A stretch of DNA of 64,000 bases from Medakamo hakoo (GCA_026636295.1 CP089456.1:1206922-1270921); one strand, 5' to 3'; shown: positions 19,105-30,577, numbered from the stretch's first letter. The notes: generated by a model not told the origin, from the sequence alone. Numbers and translations: made by a program.

Positions 19105-21102
19105 TCACCGGCGCGCCCGCGCCCTCCTCCCCCCACCGCCCTGACTGGCCGGTGGCCCCAGCCCGGCCGCGACCGCCGCGGGCGCCAGCGCGCCCACAAA
19201 CGCCTCCGCAAAGGCCTCATCCGAAAAACGGGCGGCGCGGCGCCGCGCCCGCCCGGCCACCGCGGCCCGTTCCGACGCGCTCAGCCCCAGCACTGCCCGC
19301 ATGGCGCCCGCATACTCGCCGACCGTCGCGCACAGGTACCCCGTCCGCCCCCCGCCCTCCGGGCGGACGATGTCGGTCGCCGGCCCGCCCGAGGCGTGCG
19401 CCAGGGGGATGGCGCCCGCCGCCATGTACTCGACGACCGAAATGCCAAAGTGTTCGTCGACCATGGCGTGCAGCCCCGCGGTCGCGGCGCCCAGGGCGGC
19501 CCTGAGGACGGGGCGGGGCGCGCCCACGATGAAGGCGACCGGCGGGGCGGTCGGCGCGGTCCAGGACGAGAGCAAGGCGGCCGGGTCGTCGGTGGGCGGC
19601 GTGGGCGGTGCGTCGGCGGCCGCGCCGCGCGCCCGGCCGTCCGCGGCCAGGGCGGCGCCCGCCGCGCGCCCGCCGGCTTTGCCGCTCCGGCCCGGGCGGA
19701 CGCGGCCAGGGGGAGGCTCTTCGCGCCCGTCCAGCAGGCCCAACTCGCCCGCCAACTGCCTCAACGCGTCCACCCGGCCCTCGTCCGGCCCGCCCGGGCG
19801 GACCGACCCGAAAATCAGCAGGCGCGACGCCAGGAGGGCGCGCGCGCCGGGCACGTCCCCCCGCCCAGCAGACACGTCGTCTGCAGCCGCCGCCCTCGCG
19901 GCCGCGTACGCCCGCAACACCAGTGCCTGCGCCTTCTCAGGACGGAACTGGGCGACGCACACGAGGAGCGGGCGGCCGCCGCCCTCGGCCGTCGCGGCGC
20001 GCGGCCGGGCCAGGGGCAGGGACGCCAGGTCGGCCGCGCCGCACGGCGGGTGGACGAGGGCCGGCGGGCTGGACCGCCACCACAGGGACGCCACGTGGGC
20101 GGCCGTCCAGGTGGAGTTGGCCATGACGGCGGTCGGCCCGGACCGGGAGGCGGACGTGCCGAGCCCGGCGGCCGCCCCGTAGAGCGACGCGACGGCGGCG
20201 TAGTACACCGCCTTGGCCGCGGCCCGCGCAGTCGCGGCGGGCCCACTGGCGCCGGCCGCCGGGGTCAGCCGGCCCAGCATGTCCGTGGACACGAGCGGGT
20301 AGTGGACGTACGAGGCGACGGCGCAGCCCGCCGCCGCCGCGAGCGGGAGGCCGGCCGCCCACCCGGCCGTGTCGATCCACAGGGCCGGCGGGCCCGGCGC
20401 CGCCGGCGACGCCAGGCCGGCGCCCGCCAGGCGCGCGCCTGCCAGCGATTGCGTGATCAGCGTCAGCCTCGGGTGCGACGCCGGGTCCAGGGCGGCCCGG
20501 GCGGCCGGCAGGGGAATCGGGCGGACGGGCCGGGGTGGGGGCAGGCCAAAGGCGGACGCCGCCGCGGCAGACAGGCGCGCCGCGCTCAACGCCCCGCCGT
20601 CGTCGTCAGCGTACACCCACACGTCCGCGGCCGGCCAGGCGGCCTGCACAGCGCCGATGGCCGCCCACAGGACGCGCTCGCCGCCGCCGCCACCCGCGGC
20701 GGCGGGGTGGAAGAAAGCGATGGTGTTCTGTGGGTGGTGGGGGCGGGCGGGCGCGGGGTGTGGGCGCGCGCCCAGGCGAAAAAGATTGGGGCCGCTTGGC
20801 GATGGATGGCGCGTTCCCCCTTCCCTCCGCCACTCACCGGCACAACCGGGCCCAGGGCTCGCCGGACACCCAGGCGCAGGCAAACCAGGGCCAGGGCGGC
20901 CAGGGCGGCCAGGAACGCAGCGGACTTGAGTGCGGTTGCCTGGAGCAGGGAGGGGAGGGGACGAACAAATGCGGGGTGAGGGGGGCAGCAGCAGCAGGGC
21001 GCGGCCGCCAGTGCGCCTCCCCGCACCCAAACGCACCGGACCCAGGACCGCCACGCTTGCAGCCACCACGGCGAGCGGGAAGCCCAGGCTGAGGAGGACC
21101 AT
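19105..21102 (-). CDS. ALG11: ALG11 alpha-1,2-mannosyltransferase (N-glycan precursor synthesis)
   Basis: Adds the fourth and fifth mannose to the dolichol-linked oligosaccharide on the cytosolic face of the ER. Exons 21037-21102, 20838-20939 and 19105-20727 give 596 residues. The two small first exons encode hydrophobic segments (MVLLSLGFPLAVVAASVAVLG and ALKSAAFLAALAALALVCLRL) that make the membrane anchor. The GT4 core starts TIAFFHPAAAGGGGERVLW, the family signature. VYYAAVASLYGAA, VAQFRPEKAQALVLRAYA, and the donor-site EX7E motif EHFGISVVEYMAAGAIPLAH with HASGGPATDIV follow. Functionally related to glucosidase II at 4972, both being in N-glycosylation, but the genes are not adjacent. Convergent with the iminopeptidase, 134 bp apart. 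Confidence 0.92.
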   Translation of the reverse strand: MVLLSLGFPLAVVAASVAVLGPVRLGAGRRTGGRALLLLPPSPRICSSPPLPAPGNRTQVRCVPGRPGRPGPGLPAPGCPASPGPGCAGEWRREGGTRHPSPSGPNLFRLGARPHPAPARPHHPQNTIAFFHPAAAGGGGGERVLWAAIGAVQAAWPAADVWVYADDDGGALSAARLSAAAASAFGLPPPRPVRPIPLPAARAALDPASHPRLTLITQSLAGARLAGAGLASPAAPGPPALWIDTAGWAAGLPLAAAAGCAVASYVHYPLVSTDMLGRLTPAAGASGPAATARAAAKAVYYAAVASLYGAAAGLGTSASRSGPTAVMANSTWTAAHVASLWWRSSPPALVHPPCGAADLASLPLARPRAATAEGGGRPLLVCVAQFRPEKAQALVLRAYAAARAAAADDVSAGRGDVPGARALLASRLLIFGSVRPGGPDEGRVDALRQLAGELGLLDGREEPPPGRVRPGRSGKAGGRAAGAALAADGRARGAAADAPPTPPTDDPAALLSSWTAPTAPPVAFIVGAPRPVLRAALGAATAGLHAMVDEHFGISVVEYMAAGAIPLAHASGGPATDIVRPEGGGRTGYLCATVGEYAGAMRAVLGLSASERAAVAGRARRRAARFSDEAFAEAFVGALAPAAVAAGLGPPASQGGGGRRARARR

Positions 21103-21245
21103 GGCACGTTCTTTTTCGAAAAAGAGAAAGACGCGCGCGTGAGCGCGCGAGTTTTGTCGCTCTGCTCTGCGGGTGTTGCACAGCCAATTCGCTCGCTCGC
21201 GCCCCTGCGCCGCTGCTCCGTCCCGCCTTTCCAATCAGCCACCCG

Positions 21246-22321
21246 ATGGCCGCCCGCCGCGGCGCCGCCTCCCTCCTGGGTGCGCTCCGCAGCTCAGCTC
21301 TGCCGACGGGGACGGCGTCCCTTGCGAGCGCGGCCTGTTCCTTCTCCGCGCCGTCGTCGTCGGCCGCGACCGCCGCCACCACTCCCTTCCTCCGCCGCCT
21401 TGGCTTCAGCCTGGGCCTGGCCGGCGCCGCCGGCGTGGCCAGCCTGACGGCTGTGTCATGCGCGCCCGGTGAGGGCGCTGGTGCCGCGACCGCGACGGCC
21501 GCGACGTCCATCGACCTCTCGCGCGCGGGCGTGCGGTCTGGCGCGGGGACGGACCAGCGCACCGTCGTCTTTGTGCTGGGCGGGCCCGGGTCGGGCAAGG
21601 GCACGCAGGTGCGAGGTGGTGAGAGGGGCGCTGTGCACGTGTCCGCGCATCGAGAGCGAGCGAGGGGGACCGGGCGGCGGCGGCGGCGGCGCGGCCTGAC
21701 GAGAGTGGCAGAGACAGGCGCGCGCTGCACTCCCGTGGAGCGCACCAGCCACCCTGCGCGCTCATCCGCCCAAGCCTCCACCCCCCAAACACCCGCCTCT
21801 CTCAACAGTGCGCCCGCCTCGTCTCTGAATTCGGCGTCGTCCACCTGTCCGCGGGCGACTTGCTCCGCGCGCACTGCGCGTCCGGCACGCCCGACGGCAC
21901 CATGGTCGCCGACATGATCAAAAACGGGCAGATCGTGCCGTCCCGGGTGACCATTTCCCTGCTGGAAGCGGCCATGGCGGACGCGGTCGCGTCCCGCGGC
22001 GGCAAGCCCACGACGTTCTTGGTGGACGGCTTCCCACGCAACGCGGAAAATCGGGCGGCCTACGAAGCCCAGACGGGCGTGGAGCCCGCGTTCATTTTGT
22101 TCTTCGACTGCCCGGAGGCCGTCATGTCGCGGCGGCTGGCGGGGCGGCAGCAGGGCCGCACGGACGACAACGCGGCCACGATCGCGAAGCGGTTTGCGGT
22201 CTTCCGGGCCGACTCCATGCCGGTGGTCGAACACTATGAGCGCCTGGGCAAGGTGCGGCGGGTGGACGCGGATCGGTCGCCGGACGCGGTGTATGCGGAG
22301 GTGCGGCGCCTGTTTCTGTGA
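21246..22321 (+). CDS. UMP/CMP kinase (adenylate kinase family), organelle-targeted
   Basis: Phosphorylates UMP/CMP with ATP. Exons 21246-21608 and 21809-22321 give 291 residues; the ~105 residues before the core are extra and look like a transit peptide (MAARRGAASLLGALRSSALP...) followed by a hydrophobic segment (LGFSLGLAGAAGVASL), so plastid or mitochondrial import is likely. The P-loop VFVLGGPGSGKGTQ is split from CARLVSEFGVVHLSAGDLLR by the intron. GQIVPSRVTISLL, FLVDGFPRNAENR, FILFFDCPEAVMSRRL and the LID-region GRTDDN favour UMP/CMP kinase over adenylate kinase. Substrate preference is inference. Confidence 0.88.
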
Positions 22322-22635
22322 CGGGGCAGGCGGGGGGTGGGGGGTGGGGGGGTGGGGGTGGGAGGGCGGGGGTGGGGCACGCGCGTGAAGAGGGGCTTTT
22401 TTCGGGCAGGTTGCAAAAATGTGAACGGGTGGCGCCGCGCACCCTTTCTCGTATAGCGTTACACACACAGGGAGGCTTGCTCGCGGCGTGAAGAATCAAA
22501 AATGGTGTTGGTAGGGGGCGCGCACGCAGGTCGCTCTGTTGTATTGGGTCTCTGTCTCTCCTCTCTCCAGTCTCAAAAATCTCTCTCGCCGCACCCCCTC
22601 CCTCTTTTTTTGTTTTTCGTTCGTTGTCTGTCCAG
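22322..22635. other. Convergent 3' intergenic region
   Basis: A 314 bp gap between the stops of the UMP/CMP kinase and the ankyrin-RCC1 gene. It begins with a G-rich GGGGTGGG stretch (22331-22376) that has G-quadruplex potential and ends in a T/C-rich segment. No coding signal. Confidence 0.45.
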
Positions 22636-25600
22636 TCACCCCCGCCCCAACGACCGCGCCGGCGTCGCACCACCAGTAGTCTCAGACCACCCCGCCACGC
22701 GTGCTGCTGCCGGCGGCAGCAGCGGCGACGGGCGGCGGTAGCTGCCACCGCTGGGTGGGGTGCCGGCTGCGCCCGTCGCTGGCGACCCACCTCCACCGCC
22801 GCCGCCCAGCACCCACCGCCCCAGCGGGGACGCGCCGGCCAGGCTGGGCGAGGAGCCGGGCAGCGGCGGCAGGCCCGGCCGGCCAGAGGGCGAGCCAGAC
22901 ACGGGCGGCGGCGCGGCAACGGCAGAGGAGAGGGACGCCCACGGCGACCGCGCGGCGGCCGCTGCTGCCAGCAGGCTGCCGCCACCGCCGACGGGCGAGC
23001 AGCCGGCCGCCGCCAGCAGGGCGCCCCGGGAGGCGGTCGCCTGCTCCGACATGACGTCGGCCAGGCGAGGGAGGGAAGGGGTGGTGGAGCCGGTGGTCAG
23101 GGCGGCCGACGCCGGCGGCGAGGCGCCCGCAGGCGCGGCGGCAGCGCCGGCCCCACCCCACGCGGGCCGGTGCGCGGCGGCGATGGGCGCGGACCCGCGG
23201 CCGCCACGGGCCATGAGCGACCGCAGCGGGATGGCCACGCCGCCGTCAGTGCCGGCACCACCGCCCGGCGGCGAGACGGACGCGGGTTGAGCCGGGCGGC
23301 GTGCGGCCGCCGCGCGCACGGCCGCGCGCGCCTCCTCCGCCCGCTGGATCTCGGCCAGGCCGGGCGAGGGTGAAGCAGACGGGGGTGGGTGCGCGCCGGG
23401 CGTGCCGGGCGAGCCACCGCCACCGCTGCCACTGGAATGGCGGGCGGGCGGCGCAGCCGCGGACGCCCAGGCCGGGCCTGCGCCCCGCCCGGACGACCCG
23501 CCTCCACGCCCGGGCGGCGGCGTGGCCGGCCCGTCCAGGTCGCCCGCCAGGAAGGCGGAGAGGCCGCCCTTCCGCGGCCGGGCGGCCGGCGTCGTCGTTG
23601 TGGACACGGGCGCCGGCTGATGCGGCCGAGCCGCTGCCGCCAGGGCCGCGGACAGGCCGCCGCGCGGCGCGGGAGCTGCAGGTGGTGCAGCTCCAGCCGC
23701 TCCCGCCTGGGCAGCCGCCCCCGCCTGGCCACTCCCGCCGCCGCCGCGCCCGCTCGCCCGGCGGCTGGGCCGGCGCGGCACAGGAGCCTGTTGCGATGGA
23801 GGCGCGACAATGACCGCCGCCGGCTGCTCGACCGCCGCCGGCGGCGACGGTGGCCGGGGCGCACTCCCGCCCGCCTTCATTGGCCCAGCCGCGCTCGGCC
23901 GCGCGGCCGGGCTGACCGCCGCCAGCGCCGCGTCCAGGCGGGCCAGGACGGCCGGGCTGGCCGTCGCTAAGCTAGGCCGGGCTTCCACGATGACGGCGTC
24001 CAAGTTTGCGGCAGCCACGCACGCGGCGTGGGCGGCAAGCGTGGACGCACCCAGTGCGTCGGCAAGCGCGGCCGCGGGCAGCGCCGTCCGCGGTTCCACG
24101 CCCGCGGCCGCGACGGCGCGTTCGGCCAGGGATTGCAAGGTGGGAGGTCCCGTGCGGGCGGGGGACGCAGAGAGAGGCCGCGGCGGGACGGACGCCGTGC
24201 ATGGCGTGCGCGGCCGCGGCGGTTGTGGTGGCGGGAAGGGCGGGGCCCCGCGCCCACCACCACAGCGCGCTTCCAGTGCCGCCCAGTGCGCGTCCGCGGC
24301 CGCAGACCGAGGCGTGGCGGGACGCCGGGCCGGGCGTGGGGATGCGGAAGACGGCGGCCGGCTGCACCCGTCGCCGTCGTCGTCTTCAGCAGCAGCCTTG
24401 GCGGGCGGCGCGGCCGACCCCGGCCGACCCGCCGCCGGGGCCAGGGGCGACGCCGACCAGGCCTGCAGGGCCAGGGAATGCTTCTCGCCCACGGCCACGC
24501 CCACCACCCGGGTCAGGCCGGGGACGCGGGCGGGGGCGGGCGGGCCCGCTGCCGGCGGGTCGCCCACCCGCGACCAGCCCTCCCACATCCAGACGGACCC
24601 GCACTCGGTCACGGCCGCTGTGCAGTACTTGCCCGCGGCCGCGGACACGACGCGGCGGCCGCCCAGCCCGCCTCCGACGGGTTCGGCGCGCAGCGCCGGG
24701 TCTGCAGACCGCCAGGCCAGCAGCGCGCCGGTCGACGTCACCGCGACAGAGTGCGCCGCGCCGGCCGCGATCGCGACCGCGGCCGGCCGGGCGGCGGACG
24801 CGGCGCCGCGGTGCAGGGCCAGGGGCGTGCCGTCCCGGGCTCGGGCGTCCGCCGAGGGCGCGGACGCGGGCGGACCGTCGCCGCCCCCGTCCCCGCCGAG
24901 CAACACCCGCCGCGGCGCGGCCGACCCGTGACCCCACGCCCACACGCCGCCGCAGGCGCCCAGCGCGACCGTGTGGCGCTTGGCGGCCGCGACGGCGGTG
25001 ACGTGGACGCCGCGGGGCAGCGCTTCCACACGGCGCGGCGTGGGACCGCCGGGCGCGGGCGGGGCAGCGGGCGCGTCGGCCGGCGGCGCCGGCAGGGCGC
25101 CGCCGTCGCCGCTGCCGCTGCCACGGGCTGGCGCGCCCAGCGCCTCACCGGCGGCGCCGGCGGCGGCGCCGACCGCGCTTCCACCGGCGGCCGGCGGTGG
25201 CGGGCCGTGCCCGAGCTGGCCCCAGCCGTTGGCGCCCCACGTCCACACCCGGCCGCCGCCGTCGACGGCGGCGGAATGCCGGTTGGCCGCGGCGAGGCCG
25301 ACGACCGTCACGCCACGCAGGCCCGGCACCCGGCGCGGGGAGCGCAGGCAGGCCACGCCCAGCGGCGCGCCGCACCGGCCGTCGGCGTTGGAGCCCCACG
25401 CCCAGACGTCGCCGCCGACGTCCAGCGCGAGCGAGTGGTGCTTGCCCAGGGCGACGGCGGACACGCGGACGTGGGGCGGCAGGGCGACGGGCGTGGGGGC
25501 GATGACGGCGGCTTGCGGTGTGGACGCACTGGAGGCGGGCGGCGGCGCGGTCGGCGCCGGCTCGCCGGCCGCCTCGGCGCCGCCACCGCCGCCCTCGCCC

Positions 25601-26330
25601 CCGTGGCCCAGCCGCCCGCCGCGGGACGCGCCCCACGTCAGCAGGACGCCGCCCCCGCTAGCAGCGTGTCCGCCGTCGGACACGATGGCGGCCGAGTGAA
25701 ACTTGGCGGCGGCGACGGCGAGCGTGACGCGGTGCTGGTGGGTGGCGGAGGCGGGCGAGGGGGGCGGCCCGCCTGCACGTGCGGCCGCGCCGCCCAGCCC
25801 GCCCACGCGGGCGGGCGCAGACCGCGCGCCGCCGTCGCCGCCCGTGCCCAGGGCCCAGTGGCCGCCATCGCCCCAGGCGAACGCGTCGCCGCCCGCGGCC
25901 AGACACGGCCCGCCGGGCGCGCCGCGGGCGCGCGCGCCCGGCCCGGCTTGGCTCGCCAGGCCGGGCGCGAGGCGGGACGCCACCAGGTCGACGGGCGTGC
26001 GGCCGCGGGCGTCTGGTGGGGCGGTGCGCGCGCCTGCGGCCAAGAGGGCGGCCGCCGCGGCGGTGTGGCCAAAGTGGAGGGCCCGGTGGAGCGGGGTCCT
26101 GTGTGTTTTCGTTGTGTGTGTGGGGGGAGGGGTGGTGAGGGGTGGGGGGGGGGTGTCGGCAGGTGGTCGGGTGGCGGGGGGGTCGGCGCGCACACGCATG
26201 CGCTCCGTGTTACCCGCCGACCAAAAACGCACCAGCCGCTTTCGCCATCGGGGAGGTCGACTGAAGCGCCTGCCTGGACCAGAGCCTCGATGGCGGCGAC
26301 GTCGCCGCGCCAGGCCTGGCGTGTGCGTGC

Positions 26331-26387
<57 letters not shown>

Positions 26388-26772
26388 ATTCGAGAGGCGT
26401 GAGGGGCGTTGACCGGGCGTGGTGGACGGGGGAGCGTGTTTTTGAGTGCGTGCGCCCTGCGCCGCCCCCCAAAACCCATCCGGCGCCGCACACAACGCAC
26501 CGCCACATGTAGAGGAGCCACGCCCGCAGAGTCCAGGCTGGGGTGTGAGTTGAGGGAAGGCGGAGCGTGCGGTGTGAGTGCGGAGAGCGAAGCAGGAGAA
26601 CCCATTCACGGGCGCCCGACACGCGCGCCAAGGTTCTCCGACACGCCGCAACGCACCGGTCGAGCTGCGCCGCCGCGTTTTTATTCGTCAGGAGGGTCGA
26701 CAGGTCCACCCCAGCCCGCACGGCCTCCAGCAAGGCGTCGTCCGCGAGGGGGAGGGAGCAGGAGGACGGCAT
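22636..26772 (-). CDS. Ankyrin repeat - RCC1 repeat protein with long disordered C-terminus
   Basis: Adaptor-type protein of unknown partner. Exons 26657-26772, 26501-26537, 26233-26315 and 22636-26098 give about 1232 residues; exon 2 is only 37 nt. The spliced N-terminus makes clean ankyrin text: SAGVAPLHVAVAWRGDVAAIEALVQAGASVDLPDGESGWTPLHRALHFGHTAAAAALLAAGA. RCC1-type blades follow, with recurring cores such as GDAFAWGDGGHWALGTGG, LLTWGASRGGRLGHGG, GDVWAWGSNADGRCGAP, GRVWTWGANGWGQLGHG and GGVWAWGHGS, separated by HSAAVDGG-type strands. Ankyrin followed by RCC1 is the order in animal IBTK, but I see no BTB domains. The last ~550 residues are Ala/Pro/Gly-rich and likely disordered. Confidence 0.8.
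26325..26383 (+). repeat. (TG)n microsatellite in an ankyrin-RCC1 intron
   Basis: About 26 TG units (AC on the transcribed strand of this gene) near the 3' end of the intron between coding exons 2 and 3. It would read as poly-His/Thr if translated, which is one reason the region is treated as intron. Confidence 0.85.
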
Positions 26773-27071
26773 TTTTTGTGGAGAGCGAGCGAGCGACGTC
26801 GGTCAGTCGGTGCGAGGGCACAGCGTCGTTCACGAAATGTGGGCGTTCCCGCCGCCCGTTCACGCGCACAGGAATAGCAGCTAAATCCTGGCTGTCCCAC
26901 CGTGAGTAAGAGCGAGTTGGGGGTGGAGTCCCCTCTGGCCGGGGACTCCTTTCAGAGGCGAGACATTGCGGGCGCGGCGCGGGGAGAAGCAGGTCTGGGC
27001 CTGGACGCGCAGCCCCCCACCCCTCACAAACTCTATTCCCCTTTCCCCATCCAAAAAAAAAACCTCACGCC
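26773..27071. promoter_or_regulatory. Divergent intergenic region ankyrin-RCC1/SBPase
   Basis: A 299 bp gap between diverging start codons. One imperfect inverted repeat, GTCCCCTCTGGCCGGGGAC, lies at 26928-26946. No TATA-like box seen. Confidence 0.4.
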
Positions 27072-28979
27072 ATGTCTGCCATCACCGCCTCCTCCGCCGT
27101 CGTGGCTCGTGCCACTGCTGGGTCCCGTAAGGTGAGGAAGAGTGGTGGGGAGGCTGTCCGCGAGCCGGGCGCGCGCGGAGGCGCTAAACAAGGGGAGACG
27201 GCCCAGAGAGGGGGGGGCCCTGGCCAGCGCGGCCGCGGCAGATAAGGCCGCCCCCCCCCCTGGGCCCGCGCCGCCCCTCCTCATTCCCCGCCGCCGCCCT
27301 CCCATGGATGCCCGAATACTCACTGATGACTCTCCCCCACTCAACAGGCTGCCCCGGCCCGCGCCGCCGCCCCGGCCCTGGCCGCTCGCCCCGCCCGCGC
27401 GTTCGCCGCGGCCGCGGCCGCCAAGCCCGCCGGCCGCCGCGCCGCCAAGGCCGCCAACGCCCGCGGCCCGGTTTCCGTCCGCGCCAAGGTAAGTGTGAGA
27501 AACATTGCGGAGGCAGGGACGTGCGCCCAGCCGCCGTGCGAGGCGCACGTCCCAAGTGCGGCCACCCGCTGAATTAGTGGTCGGCGTCGCTCTGCAGATC
27601 CTTGCGGCCCGCCTTCCGCGCTGCTCCGGCCCAATGCGCGTCGCTTCCACCGCGCGGAGGCTAGGAGAAGGCGTCGCCTGCACATCGTGCTGCATTCACC
27701 GAAAACGCACGCGTCGGTCCTCCTCCCGCGCCGGTCACAACGAGAGCTCAGCGCCCGCGTGCGCGCACGCCACCCTGCTCACCCACCCCACCCCCACCTC
27801 CCTCCACCAACCACCCTGTCCACCACACCGCCCCCCCCCCCCCCCCCCCCCCCCCCCCGCCCCCAGGTCGGCGACACCCTGGAAGAGTTCCTGGTCGAGA
27901 ACACGTCCGACCCGGCCCTGCGCCAGGTCATGATGTGCCTGGGCGAGGCCATCCGCACCATCGCCTTCAAGGTCCGCACCGCGTCGTGCGGCGCGACCGC
28001 GTGCGTCAACACGTTCGGCGACGAGCAGCTCGCCGTCGACCTGCTGGCGGACAAGCTGCTGTTTGAAGCGCTCAAGTACTCGGGCGCCGTCAAGTACGCG
28101 TGCTCCGAGGAAGTGCCGGAGCCGGTCGACCTCAAGGTGTGTGTGTGAGGGGGGGGAGCGTGGGGGGGGCGGGCGGGTCCCGCGCGGCGCGGGAGGGGAG
28201 GGGGGGAGCGCCCACCCCATGCATGTTTTTTCCGTGCCCGCCCTCACCCGCCCCTCCCTCTCCCCTCCCCCCACCCACCCACCCACCCACCCACCCACCA
28301 GGGCTCCGGCTTCTCCGTCGCCTTTGACCCGCTCGACGGCTCGTCCATCGTCGACACCAACTTCACGGTCGGCACCATCTTTGGCGTGTGGCCGGGCGAC
28401 AAGCTGACGGGCATCACGGGCCGGGACCAGGCGGCCGCGGGCATGGGCATCTACGGCCCGCGCACCGTCTACTGCCTGGCCCTGAAGGACGCGCCCGGCT
28501 GCCACGAGTTCCTGCTGCAGGACGACGGCAAGTGGCTGCACGTCAAGGAGACGACGGAGATCGGGGAGGGCAAGATGTTCTCGCCCGGCAACCTGCGCGC
28601 GACGTTTGACAACCCGGAGTACGAGAAGCTTATCTCCCACTACATCGGCGAGAAGTACACGCTGCGCTACACGGGCGGCATGGTCCCCGACGTCTTCCAG
28701 ATCATCGTCAAGGAGAAGGGCGTCTTCACCAACGTGACGTCGCCGTCCACCAAGGCCAAGCTGCGCCTGCTGTTCGAGGTCGCGCCCCTGGCGCTCATGG
28801 TCGAAAAGGCGGGCGGCGCGTCGTCGTGCGACGGCAAGTGCGTGTCCGGCCTGGACGTCGAGGTCACCAAGTGGGACCAGCGCACCCAGATCTGCTACGG
28901 CTCCGTCGGCGAGGTCAAGAAGTTTGAGGAGTACCTGTACGGCGCGTCCCCCCGCTTTGCCAATGTCGCTGCCGCGTGA
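27072..28979 (+). CDS. SBP: Sedoheptulose-1,7-bisphosphatase, plastid (Calvin cycle)
   Basis: Dephosphorylates sedoheptulose-1,7-bisphosphate in the plastid stroma. Exons 27072-27131, 27348-27488, 27867-28136 and 28302-28979 give 382 residues. The first two exons encode a classic Ala/Arg/Ser-rich transit peptide ([20 protein letters not shown]...VSVRAK). The mature enzyme is highly conserved: [20 protein letters not shown], the redox pair [11 protein letters not shown] (CxxxxC), the metal-site [47 protein letters not shown] and [13 protein letters not shown]. The CGATAC site and LTGITGRDQ separate SBPase from FBPase. The cysteine pair implies thioredoxin control. A transit peptide without an ER signal argues for a primary plastid. 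Confidence 0.95.
27831..27858 (+). repeat. Poly-C tract in SBPase intron 2
   Basis: Twenty-eight uninterrupted C just upstream of the acceptor of the intron before coding exon 3, in the place where a pyrimidine tract is expected. Confidence 0.9.
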
Positions 28980-29348
28980 GAACACACTGTCGGCGTGTTT
29001 TCCCCCATCCATCCAAAAACAATGAGGGAGAGGGGGGGGGGTGTTGGGGTGGGGCGTCCATTCTTTTTTCTTCTTCACCCCGGTGGTCCCGGCGCCTTCC
29101 GGCCCACAGCATGATGCGTGAGAGTGAGGCCAGGGGCGTGGTGCGCGTGTCACAAAGAGCGACCCGACTTTTTTTTTGTGTGTCTTCAGAACACTCTCTG
29201 CTGGGAACGGTGTCACACATCCTACTGACTCTCTCGTCGCGGCCCGCGACCCGCGTTCGTCCACCCCCCTCCCTCCACGCGCAGACGCGGATTGTTGCGC
29301 GTGGACTTGTGCTAGGAAAAATAAGAAGTCGGCTCCCGCGCTTTCCCA
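28980..29348. other. Convergent 3' intergenic region SBPase/endosulfine
   Basis: A 369 bp gap holding the two 3' UTRs. It is less GC-rich than the coding DNA and contains a nine-base T run at 29169-29177. No gene recognised. Confidence 0.45.
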
Positions 29349-30359
29349 TCACACCAGGCCGTCGCTCCAGCCGGCACCGCCCGTAGACCCGGCTCCACCC
29401 ACGCCAGACGCGCCCGTCGGTGCGTGGTGGGCCGCCAGGCCACTGCTGTTGGGTCCGCTGCCCGTCGACCAGATGGACGGCGCGGGCGACAGCGCGCCCA
29501 GGCCCGCAGCGGCGGCTGCAAAGGCGGAAGCAGGCGGGTGCGGCAGGGGTTGAGGAGGCGCGCCGCCACCCGTCGCGGCCATCATGACGAGCCCGGGCGC
29601 CGGGCCGGAGCAGCAGGCGGACGTGGAGGCGGGCGTGGCCGTGGCCGTGCGCGCGGCCGGCGCGAGGAGGGTGGTCGTCGCCGCAGGCACACCACCCACC
29701 GGCGCCATGACCGCGTCCACCGACGACCCGGACGCGGCTCGTTCCATGACGTAGTCTGCGGAATCGAAGCACTTGCGGGAGTTGCGCTGTTTGTTTTTTG
29801 TCGTGGGATGCATGGATGGACGGGGTGGGCGTGTGAGGGATGGACAGGTTTCTTGGACGCCGCGAACTGGAGGCAAGTGGACGGCGGGTCGCAGGGGCGC
29901 GCGCACGACCGCGGCGGCTTGAGTCCGCCATGCTGGCCCGCTCTGCCACCACTAGAGACGCGCACACAACCGTCCACGTCCGACACAGGCTTCACTCCTG
30001 CCCCAAATCACCGCCCGTCCGCCCGTCCGCGCCGAACAAAAAAGCGCATGCATGCACACACCTTGGCCAACAGCCCGGCCGACAGCTTGGGCCGCAAACC
30101 GCCGTACCGGCGCATCAGCTCCGCTTCCTGCTCCTGCTCAATTCGAGCGGCGATCTGCACATTGGTATGGAGGGGAGAAGTGTGCGTGAGAGTGTGGCGG
30201 TGCGGCGGCGCGGCGGCGCGCATCTGTGTGGCCCGACAGGCAGTCGGCCGCGACGGCGCGCCGAGCGGTCGCCCGCAGCGCAGAGAGGGAGCAGCAATCC
30301 GGATTACCGCTCCCGGCAAGCGCGCTCTGACAAACACTCACCAGGTCGGCGGCGTCCAT
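29349..30359 (-). CDS. Endosulfine/ARPP-19/Igo family protein
   Basis: Small disordered inhibitor of PP2A-B55 when phosphorylated by Greatwall/Rim15-type kinases. Exons 30342-30359 (18 nt), 30062-30154 and 29349-29786 give 182 residues. The conserved part spans two introns: EAELMRRYGGLRPKLSAGLLAK, then RNSRKCFDSADYVMERA. FDSADY (residues 44-49) corresponds to the FDSGDY phospho-motif, with Ser46 as the predicted target. After about residue 55 the protein is an Ala/Pro/Ser/Gly-rich tail of ~125 residues not seen in animal or yeast members. Pairing with a PP2A-B55 subunit is inferred from the family, and no kinase gene is in the window. Confidence 0.8.
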
Positions 30360-30577
30360 GGTATGTGTCGGGTGGAGTGGTGCGTGAAGAGGTGTGCGCT
30401 GTGCGAGCCCCGCGCGCGTGTCGGAACGACGAAAAAAAAACGCGAGACTGTGGCTCACATGCCCTTGAGAGACGTCTCTTTCACCACCACCACCTCTCTC
30501 TCTCTCTCTCTCTTCCCGGGTCTCAAAGCAAAAAAGAATCGTTGTCACGCACGCCCACACGTCATACAAACCATGCT

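Noticed and set aside
22636-26772. A single uninterrupted 1378-codon reading frame on the minus strand
   Set aside because: It runs through introns: it translates a TG/CA microsatellite as a His-Thr run and breaks the ankyrin sequence. Splicing at GTGCGT donors restores clean ankyrin repeats.
27867-28979. Fructose-1,6-bisphosphatase
   Set aside because: The CGATAC redox pair, the [16 protein letters not shown] block and overall text match sedoheptulose-1,7-bisphosphatase much better.
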